A stretch of DNA of 64,000 nt from Thermohalobaculum xanthum (GTDB lineage Bacteria; Pseudomonadota; Alphaproteobacteria; Rhodobacterales; Rhodobacteraceae). The number at the start of each line of letters is the position of its first letter. Positions within the stretch are counted from its first letter, which is position 1. Shown piece by piece: positions 7,737 through 15,840 of this stretch. The position numbers and the translations under genes were made by a program. Location of the stretch: positions 1 to 64,000 of the forward strand of contig NZ_JAEHHL010000016.1 in assembly GCF_016623495.1 (NCBI RefSeq), in the 5' to 3' direction. The notes below the pieces were generated by a model. It was not told where the DNA came from. It was given only the letters and a program-made list of their open reading frames with translations, and ran no database searches.

Positions 7737-8642
7737 ATGGAGTTGAGCGTGCGCCTTCTATTTATTTTTGTTGCCTCGTCCGCCCTCCTCGGAGCGTGCG
7801 GCACGACCTATCAAATGCCTGAGATCGACCAGGCCAATCTTGCCGAAGCGAACCGAATCCTGACCGAAGAAAGAGGCAGCGGCATTTCACGCAACCTCTC
7901 CGATGAGGATGCGGTCGCAGTTTACATACAGGTCGCCGCGGACATTGAGCCAGTCGCCGAGCAGTTCTGCCGCGAAGAGCACCCGGATGAGCCGTTCTCC
8001 TTCTGCGACTACGAATTCCGGGTCAACACCGACCCATCCGCGCCCGTGAATGCTACGCAGAGATACGTCGACGATCGTCCTGTCCTCACGTTCAACCGGG
8101 CGCTCCTCACAAGCGTCCGAAACCCTGACGAGCTTGCATTCATAGCGGGGCATGAAGCCGGTCATCACATCGCCGGGCACATCGAGAAGAAGCAGCAGCA
8201 ACAGTTGGCAGGCGCTCTCCTCATGGGTGTCCTGATGGGCGTCGCGCAGGCCGGTGCCGCCTATAATAATCCCTACTACCGAAGCGATCCGAACGCGGTC
8301 GGAAACGCGATGGCCGCTGGCGGCGCAATGGGAGGACATGCCTACAGCCAGACCTACGAACTGGAGTCCGATTTGATCGGCTCCTACATCGCGGCACGTG
8401 CGGGTTACGATCCCGAGGTAGGCGCCCGCTTCTTCGCCAAGCTCGACAAGGACGAAGCCGGAGAGGAGGGCATGAACCTTTGGTCGACGCATCCTAGTTC
8501 GCCTGAGCGAATTGCCATCGTGCTCGAAGCAAACCGTGAGATTCACCAAAAAATCGCGGTCGGCGCGTCTCTTCGGCCCGACGTGGAAGCGCGCATGCCA
8601 GCGAGCCCGCCGACACCATCCGGTCCGAAGAGCGCCTGGTGA
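7737..8642 (+). CDS. M48 family metalloprotease lipoprotein
   Basis: The 301-aa product has a lipoprotein signal ending in LLGAC and the zinc protease motif HEAGHH at about residues 139-144. The third ligand, a Glu, is in the YELESDLIGSYIAARAGYDP stretch, the usual M48 arrangement. A short Gly/Ala-rich hydrophobic segment lies between them. Members such as BepA/YfgC and LoiP act in the periplasm on misassembled outer-membrane proteins; whether this one does is inference. The ATG at 7737 is the first that yields a full signal peptide. Likely cotranscribed with the preceding lipoprotein. Finding a protease-lipoprotein pair in an integrated region is notable. Confidence 0.92.
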   Translation: MELSVRLLFIFVASSALLGACGTTYQMPEIDQANLAEANRILTEERGSGISRNLSDEDAVAVYIQVAADIEPVAEQFCREEHPDEPFSFCDYEFRVNTDPSAPVNATQRYVDDRPVLTFNRALLTSVRNPDELAFIAGHEAGHHIAGHIEKKQQQQLAGALLMGVLMGVAQAGAAYNNPYYRSDPNAVGNAMAAGGAMGGHAYSQTYELESDLIGSYIAARAGYDPEVGARFFAKLDKDEAGEEGMNLWSTHPSSPERIAIVLEANREIHQKIAVGASLRPDVEARMPASPPTPSGPKSAW

Positions 8643-8723
8643 TTTCTGCGTCCTAATCTCGCACACAATCGAGACGACCTTCGATGTCGGCCTGATCTCT
8701 CACTGCCGCCACCGTAAAGGCGC

Positions 8724-8798
8724 TCAAGCCGCGAAGAACTCCTTCTCGAGCTTCTTGACGAACGCGACATCGTCCTCGGCCTTCGTGGACAGGTAGCC
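8724..8798 (-). pseudogene. Remnant of a second integrase (C-terminal 24 codons)
   Basis: On the minus strand 24 codons plus stop match the last 24 residues of the complete integrase (its residues 290-313), 16 of 24 identical by eye, including TKAEDDVA against TRAEDDVA and the EFFAA end. The match begins just after where the catalytic Tyr would be; nothing upstream continues the gene. Similarity also extends past the stop codon (8684-8723 compared with about 3770-3814). This is the scar of an earlier, related integrative element. Confidence 0.8.
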
Positions 8799-8926
8799 AG
8801 AGGCGCCGCTGCGGCGACCGCCTTGAGGCCACCCCCTGCCGGCCTTTATGCATTAGAGAGTGCTGAAAATTGAGGACCAGCATTGCAGACACTCTCCGCC
8901 AGCGCCGTCCATTCGACCGCGGCCTC

Positions 8927-9337
8927 TCAGTGGCCAAGACCCCGCCGCCGTGCAATCTGCGCGAACACTGCATCGATGAGTTCCATCTCCACCTCGTCAA
9001 AGTCGTCATCGAACGCCTCGCCCGTTGCGTCGCGGAACCTGTTGACGAGATCAACCTCCGTGAGCGTGAGCGGTTCATGCCCGCAATCGCGGATCGTGTC
9101 CCAGACCTCGGGATAGTCCTCCTCCATCACAAGGCGCATCAGCACCAGGCTGTTCACACCGAGTGCTCGGGCGAGCTCGGGAACCTTGGCAGGTGCGATG
9201 CGGGCGGTGCCCCGCGTCACTTCACGCAGAATTCCTGTCTCTCTAAACCCCGCATCTGCGGCGATCTCCTCGATTGATCTTCCCGACCACTCGACTGCGT
9301 CGGCGATGAAGTCCTTGAGCAATGTTGGCTTCGGCAT
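8927..9337 (-). CDS. HTH (XRE-like) protein, tandem paralogue B
   Basis: A 136-aa protein with an N-terminal helix-turn-helix (about residues 8-62; SIEEIAADAGFRETGILREV) and an acidic helical C-terminus (about 85-136). The neighbour at 9426 has the same length and architecture: shared PARVPELA/PAKVPELA and ALGV segments, then a DPIEL/EPLTL VDL..FR..T pattern. The ATG at 9337 is chosen over 9343 because AGGA lies 8 bases upstream and because it aligns with the paralogue start. The two are separated by 88 bases and share a downstream flank of about 20 bases after each stop, so a tandem duplication is clear. Likely small transcriptional regulators. Confidence 0.85.
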   Translation of the reverse strand: MPKPTLLKDFIADAVEWSGRSIEEIAADAGFRETGILREVTRGTARIAPAKVPELARALGVNSLVLMRLVMEEDYPEVWDTIRDCGHEPLTLTEVDLVNRFRDATGEAFDDDFDEVEMELIDAVFAQIARRRGLGH

Positions 9338-9425
9338 CTTCATGATCCTGTCGTGATGTCTGCGATGCGGGTGAACTTGCTCGTCAGCCAATCCCGACGA
9401 GCACAGTCCATTCAGCCGCGGCCTC

Positions 9426-9839
9426 TCAGTCCGCCCGGCCAAGGCGGCGCCAAGCGATGATCTCGAAGGTCGCCTCGAGCAGCTGGTGCTCGAAGGCGTC
9501 GAACGCATCTTCCGTCACGTCCCTCGTCGCCGCGCGGAACTTGTCGAGCAACTCCACCTCGTGCAGCTCGATCGGGTCGTAGCCGCTGTCGCGGATCGCC
9601 CGCCAGATTTCCGGGTGATCCTGCGCGAGGACCCGCCGCATGAGTTCCGAGCGAGATACACCCAGCGCCTCCGCAAGCTCGGGCACGCGCGCCGGAGGAA
9701 CCTGCGCATCGCCCGTCTTCAACATGCTGATGAAGTTGGGCCGCACGAAGCCGACCTCGCGGGCGATTTCCTTCTGGGTCTTGCCACACTCGACAAGAGC
9801 CAGAGAGATGAACTCCGCCACCGTCATTTCTTTCGCCAT
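9426..9839 (-). CDS. HTH (XRE-like) protein, tandem paralogue A
   Basis: A 137-aa protein whose first 65 residues form a lambda-repressor-like helix-turn-helix (TQKEIAREVGFVRPNFISML), followed by an acidic helical domain (EDAFDAFEHQLLEATFEI). A good AAGGAGA ribosome binding site precedes the ATG at 9839; an in-frame ATG farther upstream gives an implausible extension. It is transcribed first, ahead of its paralogue at 8927. The pair may be a regulator module of the element or antitoxin-like proteins; no partner toxin is evident. Confidence 0.87.
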   Translation of the reverse strand: MAKEMTVAEFISLALVECGKTQKEIAREVGFVRPNFISMLKTGDAQVPPARVPELAEALGVSRSELMRRVLAQDHPEIWRAIRDSGYDPIELHEVELLDKFRAATRDVTEDAFDAFEHQLLEATFEIIAWRRLGRAD

Positions 9840-10234
9840 CTTAGAATTTCTCCTTGCTGCTTGAGATTTCTTCGATGGTATTATTTTAGAGACCGCAATA
9901 CATGAATGCAGAGACAGGGCGTAATTTTCCAATTAACTCTATTGATAAAGACCGGGCAATGAAGCGCCCGCCAGGGAAAGGCGAGCGGCGCGCCTCCATG
10001 GGAATGGGAAGCGGAAGTCCTAGACGACTACCGGTCTATTGAGTGGGGTCACTCGAGTCAGCCGGCTCGCGGGAGAGCTTTCCTTACGGTTGGCCTTCTG
10101 CATCCGCATCGAGCACATCTGCGTGCTCATGAGAATGTTGCAAGAGACAACGACAGCTATCAAGGCCTGGTCCAGGCAGGAAACGCGATCAGCAAATCAG
10201 ATTGCTCGCACAACGGTCCAGCGTCGGCTTGCAC
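9840..10234. other. Stretch without a supported gene
   Basis: AT-richer than its surroundings near 9860-9960, where the promoter of the HTH pair probably lies. No gene or clear hairpin recognised. Confidence 0.45.
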
Positions 10235-10783
10235 CTAAACCACATCAAGTTCTTCTAGGGCCGCTTTTACCTCAGGCCGGAGCCAGTAATGCTGACGCCC
10301 GGCAATTTTTTCCTTTCGGACCAGCACACTCGACTGATCCTTATGGCCCGGCAAGAGGTGCCGAAAGCATCCATATCGCTCGTAGACGAGGTGACCGAGG
10401 TAGAGCCCCATGCCCTCGTTATTAAAGAGCCGCGTGCATTCTTCGGCCGATATGCCGGGATGCTCCGCAAGAATCTTCAAGAGCAGCCGCTCCTTCGATG
10501 AGGGCGGACGAGCTTGTCCGAAGCCGTAGCGGACGGCATCGGCCAACGTCATTCCTGCGGCTTCACGCGCCCAGGTCGCGTTCGCCTCCGCGGCGTCACC
10601 ATCGACGTCGATTGGGCGGGCTTCGAGTTCGTCGTCGATTGCCGCGATGAAATCCATCAGGTGGCCAGCCGAGTCAGCCGACTTCGCTCGCTCGCGCCAT
10701 TCCCGCAATCTCTTCGTCGAAGTCGAGGGAATGCGATCACGGGCATTCTTGATGTTTTTTTCGGAGAATGGACCCTTCGACAT
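10235..10783 (-). CDS. Hypothetical 182-aa protein, partner of the HNH gene
   Basis: Family not recognised. It starts at an ATG with GGAGG 4 bases upstream. The N-terminus is basic and helical; the C-terminal half (about residues 95-180) looks like a winged-helix domain (SSKERLLLKILAEHPGISAE, then a KIAGRQHYWLRPEV beta-hairpin). It follows the HNH endonuclease gene by 68 bases on the same strand, so the two are likely one operon. A DNA-binding partner or regulator of the nuclease is the simplest guess. Confidence 0.75.
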   Translation of the reverse strand: MSKGPFSEKNIKNARDRIPSTSTKRLREWRERAKSADSAGHLMDFIAAIDDELEARPIDVDGDAAEANATWAREAAGMTLADAVRYGFGQARPPSSKERLLLKILAEHPGISAEECTRLFNNEGMGLYLGHLVYERYGCFRHLLPGHKDQSSVLVRKEKIAGRQHYWLRPEVKAALEELDVV

Positions 10784-10851
10784 CGGACCTCCACGTCGCT
10801 AGTTGGGATCATTTGAGAACGGATTTGAATGTCGTGAAGGAGGCCCCGCGT

Positions 10852-11490
10852 CTAACTCAAGAAACGCTCGAGACCATCCCAGTCGATTGTCTCGGGCGCC
10901 CGCGTCCTTGGGTCTATGAGGCCGGTTTCTTCAAGGGTCCAGTCGCACCGCCCAAAGTTGCACGGCGCGCACGTTATGACCACGTTCTCAAGCGAGTTGT
11001 CGCCCCCTCGGCTGTGCGGCAGAAGATGATCGAACTGGAGCCACATGCACTGGAATGCCGCGTGCTGCTCCGCTTCGCGGCCACCCCATCTGCAAGAGTC
11101 AGGATAAATCTTCTGGATCGCCTTCCGCACTCGCGGTTCGATTACTGGAATGCCGCAAAATCGGCACCGATGACCATCTCGGGCAATGAGCGCCCGCCTC
11201 TCTTCGGCCGAAGGCATTCGAGCGTTCTTTCTCTGCACCTTTGTTAAGAGTGGAGGAGCGCCCGGCACCTCTCGATAACGATGAATCTCTTGATCGAACT
11301 TGCCCCAAATCTTCTTTGTCCACTCCGCGATCAGGGGCAAGTCCGCGGCTCGAAGCAACGCATCGGCCGTGCGTCGGTCTCCCGCAACGTGAGCACTCGC
11401 AGCTTGATCAAGAAGCCGGGCCGCCTCGAAGATTGCTTCCACCGGCTCGAGAAGGCACCGGCGCGGCGCAAGAAATGCTCGATCGTTCAT
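10852..11490 (-). CDS. HNH endonuclease family protein
   Basis: 212 aa. The HNH core lies in the C-terminal half: a CRFCG knuckle near residue 110, the FDHLLPHSRGGDNSLENVV segment with the metal-coordinating DH and the Asn, then a CAPCN knuckle near residue 175. These two CxxC pairs make a structural zinc site typical of 5-methylcytosine/McrA-like HNH nucleases. An approximately 90-residue N-terminal helical region is not recognised. A GGAGGTGA ribosome binding site precedes the start. It heads the minus-strand operon and is divergent from the nuclease operon starting at 11608. Confidence 0.9.
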   Translation of the reverse strand: MNDRAFLAPRRCLLEPVEAIFEAARLLDQAASAHVAGDRRTADALLRAADLPLIAEWTKKIWGKFDQEIHRYREVPGAPPLLTKVQRKNARMPSAEERRALIARDGHRCRFCGIPVIEPRVRKAIQKIYPDSCRWGGREAEQHAAFQCMWLQFDHLLPHSRGGDNSLENVVITCAPCNFGRCDWTLEETGLIDPRTRAPETIDWDGLERFLS

Positions 11491-11607
11491 GCCGTCACCT
11501 CCGATGCAAAGTTGCCTGATGCGACGTCAGCAGCTCGAGTGCATTAATGCGACGTATCCACAGAGAAACTGCTCCCGCTCGACAAGGCCATGAAGTAACG
11601 TAGCGGC

Positions 11608-12285
11608 ATGGCCAAATTCTTTTGCGACGGCACCCAGATTGCCGCGCCCGCTGACATCATTCCATCCCTTGCTGGCGGTGAAAAGCATTGGCGCAAAGGA
11701 CGGTCTGCGTTCGAGTTGGCGCATGCCTGGATGGACGCTGACAAAATTCCGCCCGCAGTCATGTGCGTCATTTCCGAACGACCGGAATTCGCCGCAGCGC
11801 GTCTTGTCGAAGGGCACTTCGAGAGAACGACACCCATTCCAGGACGTGGAAAGGCGAGCCAGACCGACCTCCTCGCGCTTTGCGAGGCGCGTGGTGAACG
11901 TTTCGTCCTCGGCATCGAAGGCAAGGTCGATGAAACGCTCGGCCCTCTGGTGAGCGAATGGGATGATGCCAGCCCGAACCGCCGCGCAAGGCTATCGGGC
12001 TTGATTGAGTTGCTTGAGGCAAACCCGGCTGGCACGGCCCGGCTTCGATACCAGCTGCTGCACCGCACCGCGGCCGCCCTCATTGAAGCGAAACACTTCG
12101 GAACGCGACACGCGATCATGCTGGTTCATTCCTTCGATCCAGCGCACGCTTGGTTCGATGACTTCTCGAACTTCGCAGCCTGGCTCGGAGCCCCGTGCCC
12201 CTCTCCCGGCCGGCTCTCGGCACCTCTCAATCGCAGCGGCGTTTACCTCTATCTCGGCTGGTGTGCCGACAAACCGGCCGCCTAG
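11608..12285 (+). CDS. Uncharacterised 225-aa protein, first gene of a nuclease operon
   Basis: No confirmed function. The middle holds a GIEGKVDETLGPLVSEW segment resembling a group of bacterial proteins of unknown function (my recollection is the DUF6946 type; unverified). An E-x-K there could belong to a nuclease-like fold, but a complete PD-(D/E)XK signature is not visible. No signal peptide. It sits 63 bases upstream of the exonuclease gene on the same strand and is divergent from the HNH operon, so it is probably cotranscribed with the nucleases that follow. Confidence 0.75.
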   Translation: MAKFFCDGTQIAAPADIIPSLAGGEKHWRKGRSAFELAHAWMDADKIPPAVMCVISERPEFAAARLVEGHFERTTPIPGRGKASQTDLLALCEARGERFVLGIEGKVDETLGPLVSEWDDASPNRRARLSGLIELLEANPAGTARLRYQLLHRTAAALIEAKHFGTRHAIMLVHSFDPAHAWFDDFSNFAAWLGAPCPSPGRLSAPLNRSGVYLYLGWCADKPAA

Positions 12286-12348
12286 AAGAACCAGGCGAAG
12301 CGCCGGTCAGCGATCGCACCACCAATTTTGTGCATGACGGTGAGATGA

Positions 12349-13737
12349 ATGTTTGCGGTTTATGACTTGGAGACCAGCGGCATCTCGCCCGCCTTTGACC
12401 AGCCGCTCCAATTCGCGGCCATCCTGACCGACGACGAACTGAACCCCGTCGAGCGCGTGAACATCCGCTGCCGGCTGGCGCCGCACATCCTGCCATCGCC
12501 GATGGCACTCGTGGTCACCGGCGTGACGCCCGAGACGCTGACGGACCCGTCGCTCCCAAGCTGGTTCGAGTTCACGAGATTGATCCGCGATCTCATCCTG
12601 CGCTGGTCGCCGGCGACATGGACGGGTTTCAACACGCTCAACTTCGACGAGGAATTCCTGCGCCAGTCCTTTTACCAGAACCTTTGCCCGAACCTTTACG
12701 AGACCCAGTTCAACGGGAACGACCGGCTCGACATCATGCGCCTCGCCTGGGCGGTCTGGACCGAAGCGCCCGAGGCGCTCGAATGGCCCGTGGACGATCT
12801 CGGGCGCATCCTTTTCAGGCTCGACCGGCTCGCCCCGCTCAACGGCTTCACGGCACACAACGCGCATGACGCGCTCGGGGACGTAGAAGCGACGATCTTT
12901 CTCGCCCGGCTCATCAGAGATCGCGCGCCATGCGTATGGGAAGCGGGGCTCCGCAACCGCAACAAGCACACCGTCAACGACCTGCTCGCCACCGGCAGGC
13001 CACTCAGGCTCGTCGATCGTTTCGGCTCTGCGCCGCCTAGGGCATTCACGGGATGCTACTGCGGCAGGAACGCAAACAACCCGAACAGCGTCGGTTTCCT
13101 CGACCTCGACTTGGCAGACCCGGCAGAGCTTATCGCAGCCGATGACAGCGCACTCGATGCTGCTGTCGGCGCGATGCCAAAGGTCATCCGCTCGTTCGCG
13201 GTGAACAAGCTTCCGCTCCTGTTCGAGGTCGATGGACCGGAAGGAGAGGCCCATCGCCGCGCGCGCCTCGTGGCCGAACGACCTGACTTCCATGAGCGTG
13301 TTGGCGCTGCCCTCGCTCGGCGCTCCGCCAGCTGGGAGAGCGAAGCATCCGAACACCCCGAGGAGAACATCTACGGTGGTTTCTACACGCGCGCGGACCA
13401 GGCACTGCTAGAGCGCTTCCATGAAGCCAGCTGGGACGAACGGCTTCACATCCTCAGCCAGCTGTCCGACACGCGGCTGGTCCAACTCGGGCGTCGGCTG
13501 GCCATGATCGAGAACCCCGAGGCGTTCAGCGAAAGGATCGAGGAAGTGGCAGAGACGATCCTCGCCCGGCTGACGAGGCCAGTTGAGGAACGACCAAAGT
13601 GGACAACGTTCCCGCAAGCCGAGCTCGAAATCGAAGAGATCGAGGCGAGGAGAATTCTGGATGCCGCTGGGCTCGAGGCGTTGAGGTCATTCTACACCGC
13701 GAGGCAGCACGCCCTGATGCAAGGAGAACTCCCGTGA
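12349..13737 (+). CDS. sbcB: Exonuclease I-like DEDDh 3'-5' exonuclease
   Basis: 462 aa, close to the length of E. coli exonuclease I, which degrades single-stranded DNA 3' to 5'. The DEDDh residues are visible: Asp6 and Glu8 in YDLETSG, an Asp in GFNTLNFDEEF, then His173 and Asp178 in HNAHDALGDVEAT. The remainder contains an FTGCYCG motif and a long helical C-terminal region as in the ExoI family. sbcB is not typical of alphaproteobacterial chromosomes, and here it lies in the accessory region, with a GTGA overlap to a PD-(D/E)XK-like gene. A defence or recombination role together with its neighbours is plausible but inferred. Confidence 0.9.
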   Translation: MFAVYDLETSGISPAFDQPLQFAAILTDDELNPVERVNIRCRLAPHILPSPMALVVTGVTPETLTDPSLPSWFEFTRLIRDLILRWSPATWTGFNTLNFDEEFLRQSFYQNLCPNLYETQFNGNDRLDIMRLAWAVWTEAPEALEWPVDDLGRILFRLDRLAPLNGFTAHNAHDALGDVEATIFLARLIRDRAPCVWEAGLRNRNKHTVNDLLATGRPLRLVDRFGSAPPRAFTGCYCGRNANNPNSVGFLDLDLADPAELIAADDSALDAAVGAMPKVIRSFAVNKLPLLFEVDGPEGEAHRRARLVAERPDFHERVGAALARRSASWESEASEHPEENIYGGFYTRADQALLERFHEASWDERLHILSQLSDTRLVQLGRRLAMIENPEAFSERIEEVAETILARLTRPVEERPKWTTFPQAELEIEEIEARRILDAAGLEALRSFYTARQHALMQGELP

Positions 13738-14213
13738 CGAGCGAGATTGAACCGACGAGCACCCGACGCGACGAGGCGCCTCGTCCGAAGAAGAAGCGCC
13801 TCGATCCGCTGCTGGTCGGCAATGTCGGGCTCTACTACTGCTGCTATCACCTCTCGCTCCTCGGCTGGAACGTGATGCCCACGGCTCGCAACGCGCGCGG
13901 CGTGGACATCATTGCCTACAACCACGATGCCTCTCACTTCGTTGGCGTGCAGGTAAAAGCGCTGAGTCAGAGAGCCGCCGTTCCACTCGGCACGTCACTC
14001 GACAACATCATGGGCGACTTCTGGGTTGTCGTGAACAGAGTGACATCGAACACGCCCGCGGCCTTCGTGATGCTCCCATGCGAGGTCCGCAAGAGGGCGA
14101 CCATGAGCGGGAGGGATGGCCGCGCATCATACTGGCTCGAACCGCGCGATTACGAGGAGGAGCCGTTCCGGGATGCCTGGGAGGCGATCGGCAATCCGCT
14201 GATTGAAGGCTGA
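13734..14213 (+). CDS. PD-(D/E)XK-like nuclease, coupled to the exonuclease
   Basis: 159 aa. The start is a GTG at 13734 overlapping the exonuclease stop (GTGA), with AAGGAG 7 bases upstream; no ATG fits. The core resembles a small endonuclease fold: a helix (LYYCCYHLSLLGW), then GVDIIAY with Asp58, and VGVQVKALS with Gln73 and Lys75, that is D-x(n)-Q-x-K, a known variant of the PD-(D/E)XK site. Such domains occur in restriction and mobile-element nucleases. Translational coupling to the exonuclease implies the two products act together. Confidence 0.82.
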   Translation: MTSEIEPTSTRRDEAPRPKKKRLDPLLVGNVGLYYCCYHLSLLGWNVMPTARNARGVDIIAYNHDASHFVGVQVKALSQRAAVPLGTSLDNIMGDFWVVVNRVTSNTPAAFVMLPCEVRKRATMSGRDGRASYWLEPRDYEEEPFRDAWEAIGNPLIEG

Positions 14214-14964
14214 GAGCTAGTTGCGCTGCCGAACTGCGCGTGCGCCGCGTGGCGCGAAAGCAATCTCTCGCCGTGGCGCGCGCTTCAACGAGCCATGACA
14301 GCGATGCAGGGAGGGTGCTTTTGATGAGAGCATCGTGGAACTCTGCACCCACGAGAGCGACCGTGATCGCCGGTGAGTGGATCATCACCTTACAAATATG
14401 AACCGGCAAAAAAGTCTTAAAACAAAATTACCGGCGAGGGGAACCCGCTGTTCAATTTGGCGTTGTCGATTTGCAGACTTTCGCCACACACTACGTAGAC
14501 GCACACGCAGACGCAGGGTTACGCCACAACCGAAACCATAAACGCTGCCTCTGGGTATTAGCGGCGGCGTTTATGAACCGTTAAAGACTCTGTGAGAACG
14601 TAAGCGCGACTGCCCTAACAATTGGTTGAGGGGCAGCCGCAGAACGCTAAACGAGCAAAACACGCCACCTGCGGAGCAAGCAACTTGGTGGCATGTTGTT
14701 TCCACGAACGGCGCATGTCGAATGCCGGGCCGGTGTACGGCTTCTTTGTGGCAGGGCCATTTGAACCGGCTGCGAGACTGACGAAAAGCCGCCTCCCAGA
14801 GCGCCATAGAGCCTCAGAGATCGCGCCACAGCGGCGCCTATCCGAAGAGGTGACCTGCGCGCCCAAGGAGAGACGACGGGCTCCACGGCGGCCTGTGCGT
14901 GCCTGCGGGCATATGGGTTCTGCGGCTCAAGCCCAGGCACTGATCGCCTCACGATCGCGACGGT
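14214..14964. other. 750-bp stretch without a supported gene
   Basis: Contains an inverted repeat at 14537-14575 and a smaller hairpin at about 14610-14636 (CTGCCC with GGGCAG). No frame has both a ribosome binding site and protein-like composition. An AT-rich portion lies around 14400-14450. Confidence 0.5.
14537..14575. repeat. 13-bp inverted repeat (hairpin)
   Basis: CATAAACGCTGCC at 14537-14549 pairs with 14563-14575 through one G-T wobble, across a 13-base loop. It lies 320 bases past the nuclease operon and is too far for an obvious terminator. It could be a protein-binding site or a small structured RNA. Confidence 0.5.
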
Positions 14965-15324
14965 TTAGTAGTCCAACGAAATCTTGACCCGCTCTGGCCC
15001 GATCCCTGCCAGCTTTGCGATCCTTTGCTTGGCATCATTGATAACGCTGGAAAGGCTTTCTTCGGGTGCCGCAGAAACTTTGCACCCGGCACCATCATCC
15101 GGTGCGTTGCGATCCGAGCCGAATTCGAGATAGGCGCCAGATACTCTGAGAACTCTCGCAAGCTCAGCAAGATTATGCGGCCGAGGCTCAGTGTTGCCCT
15201 CTTCCCAGTTCCACACGCACGTAGTCGAAACGCCGACAGCTTTTCCGAGACCTGTCTTAGACATTCCCCGTTCTTCACGGAGCTTCCTGAGGCGGGCTGC
15301 AAACGAGTGCGAAACCGGGATCAT
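14965..15324 (-). CDS. XRE family transcriptional regulator, 119 aa
   Basis: The N-terminal Cro/C1-type helix-turn-helix spans about residues 5-62 (FAARLRKLREERGMSKTGLG, then VGVSTTCVWNWEEGNTEPR). A C-terminal segment of about 45 residues is helical and acidic. The ATG at 15324 is chosen because AAGGAGA stands 7 bases upstream; an earlier in-frame start would run into the operator. Upstream lie several TCACTTT/AAAGTGA elements, so it very likely represses itself and perhaps other genes of the region. No adjacent phage lysogeny genes are seen. Confidence 0.9.
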   Translation of the reverse strand: MIPVSHSFAARLRKLREERGMSKTGLGKAVGVSTTCVWNWEEGNTEPRPHNLAELARVLRVSGAYLEFGSDRNAPDDGAGCKVSAAPEESLSSVINDAKQRIAKLAGIGPERVKISLDY

Positions 15325-15383
15325 TGCGGCGTCTCCTTCCAGGCTCTTTGTGCGAGTCTTCGGCGCCGAGGATAACACGAGCA

Positions 15384-15439
15384 TCACTTTTTGAAAGTGA
15401 AAAGTGAGAAGTTTCACATTAAAAGGTAATCCTCACTTT
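15384..15439 (-). promoter_or_regulatory. Iterated TCACTTT/AAAGTGA operator of the XRE regulator
   Basis: A perfect dyad TCACTTT-ttg-AAAGTGA occupies 15384-15400, a further AAAGTGA is at 15402-15408 and an inverse TCACTTT at 15433-15439. They sit about 60-115 bases upstream of the regulator start codon. This repeated heptamer is what a C1-like dimer would bind. Confidence 0.7.
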
Positions 15440-15840
15440 GCCCGACGAGGGAACCAATGAGATCACTGCAAGGAAGGCGCCACGCATTCCTCATCCCGTG
15501 GGCGTGAATGCCGGCATCGGAAAGGGACACCGCACCACCTTCGCCGCAGCCAGAGAAAGATAGGAAACGGGGGCAGCCGCCGATTTCCTCCGCTTCACCT
15601 AGCCTGTCAGAAGCGAGTTTCATAAACAACAAATTTTTACCGTTAAATTTGGCGTATTTTTGAATCTTAAAAGGAATCCAAAAGACTCAAACTACACTTA
15701 CTCTATTAATATAAAAGAAGGCACCCAACGGGATGGAGGCGTCGGCGGCACAAGATTTGGATACCGATGACCTCATGGCAACACTATATCTTGCGCCTGA
15801 GGTCAACTGGAGAACTCTTCTCAAAACCCAGGCGGCTTCG
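15440..15840. other. Stretch without a supported gene, AT-rich core
   Basis: The segment 15620-15730 is the most AT-rich part of the window, with long A and T runs. A plus-strand frame opening at 15733 lies mostly antisense to the minus-strand gene at 15841-16614 and is judged a shadow. Could hold promoters or a foreign junction. Confidence 0.45.

Noticed and set aside
14600-14650. Possible integron attC-like site (CCCTAACAATTGG segment)
   Set aside because: The core-site consensus is not met at either end and no integron integrase is present.
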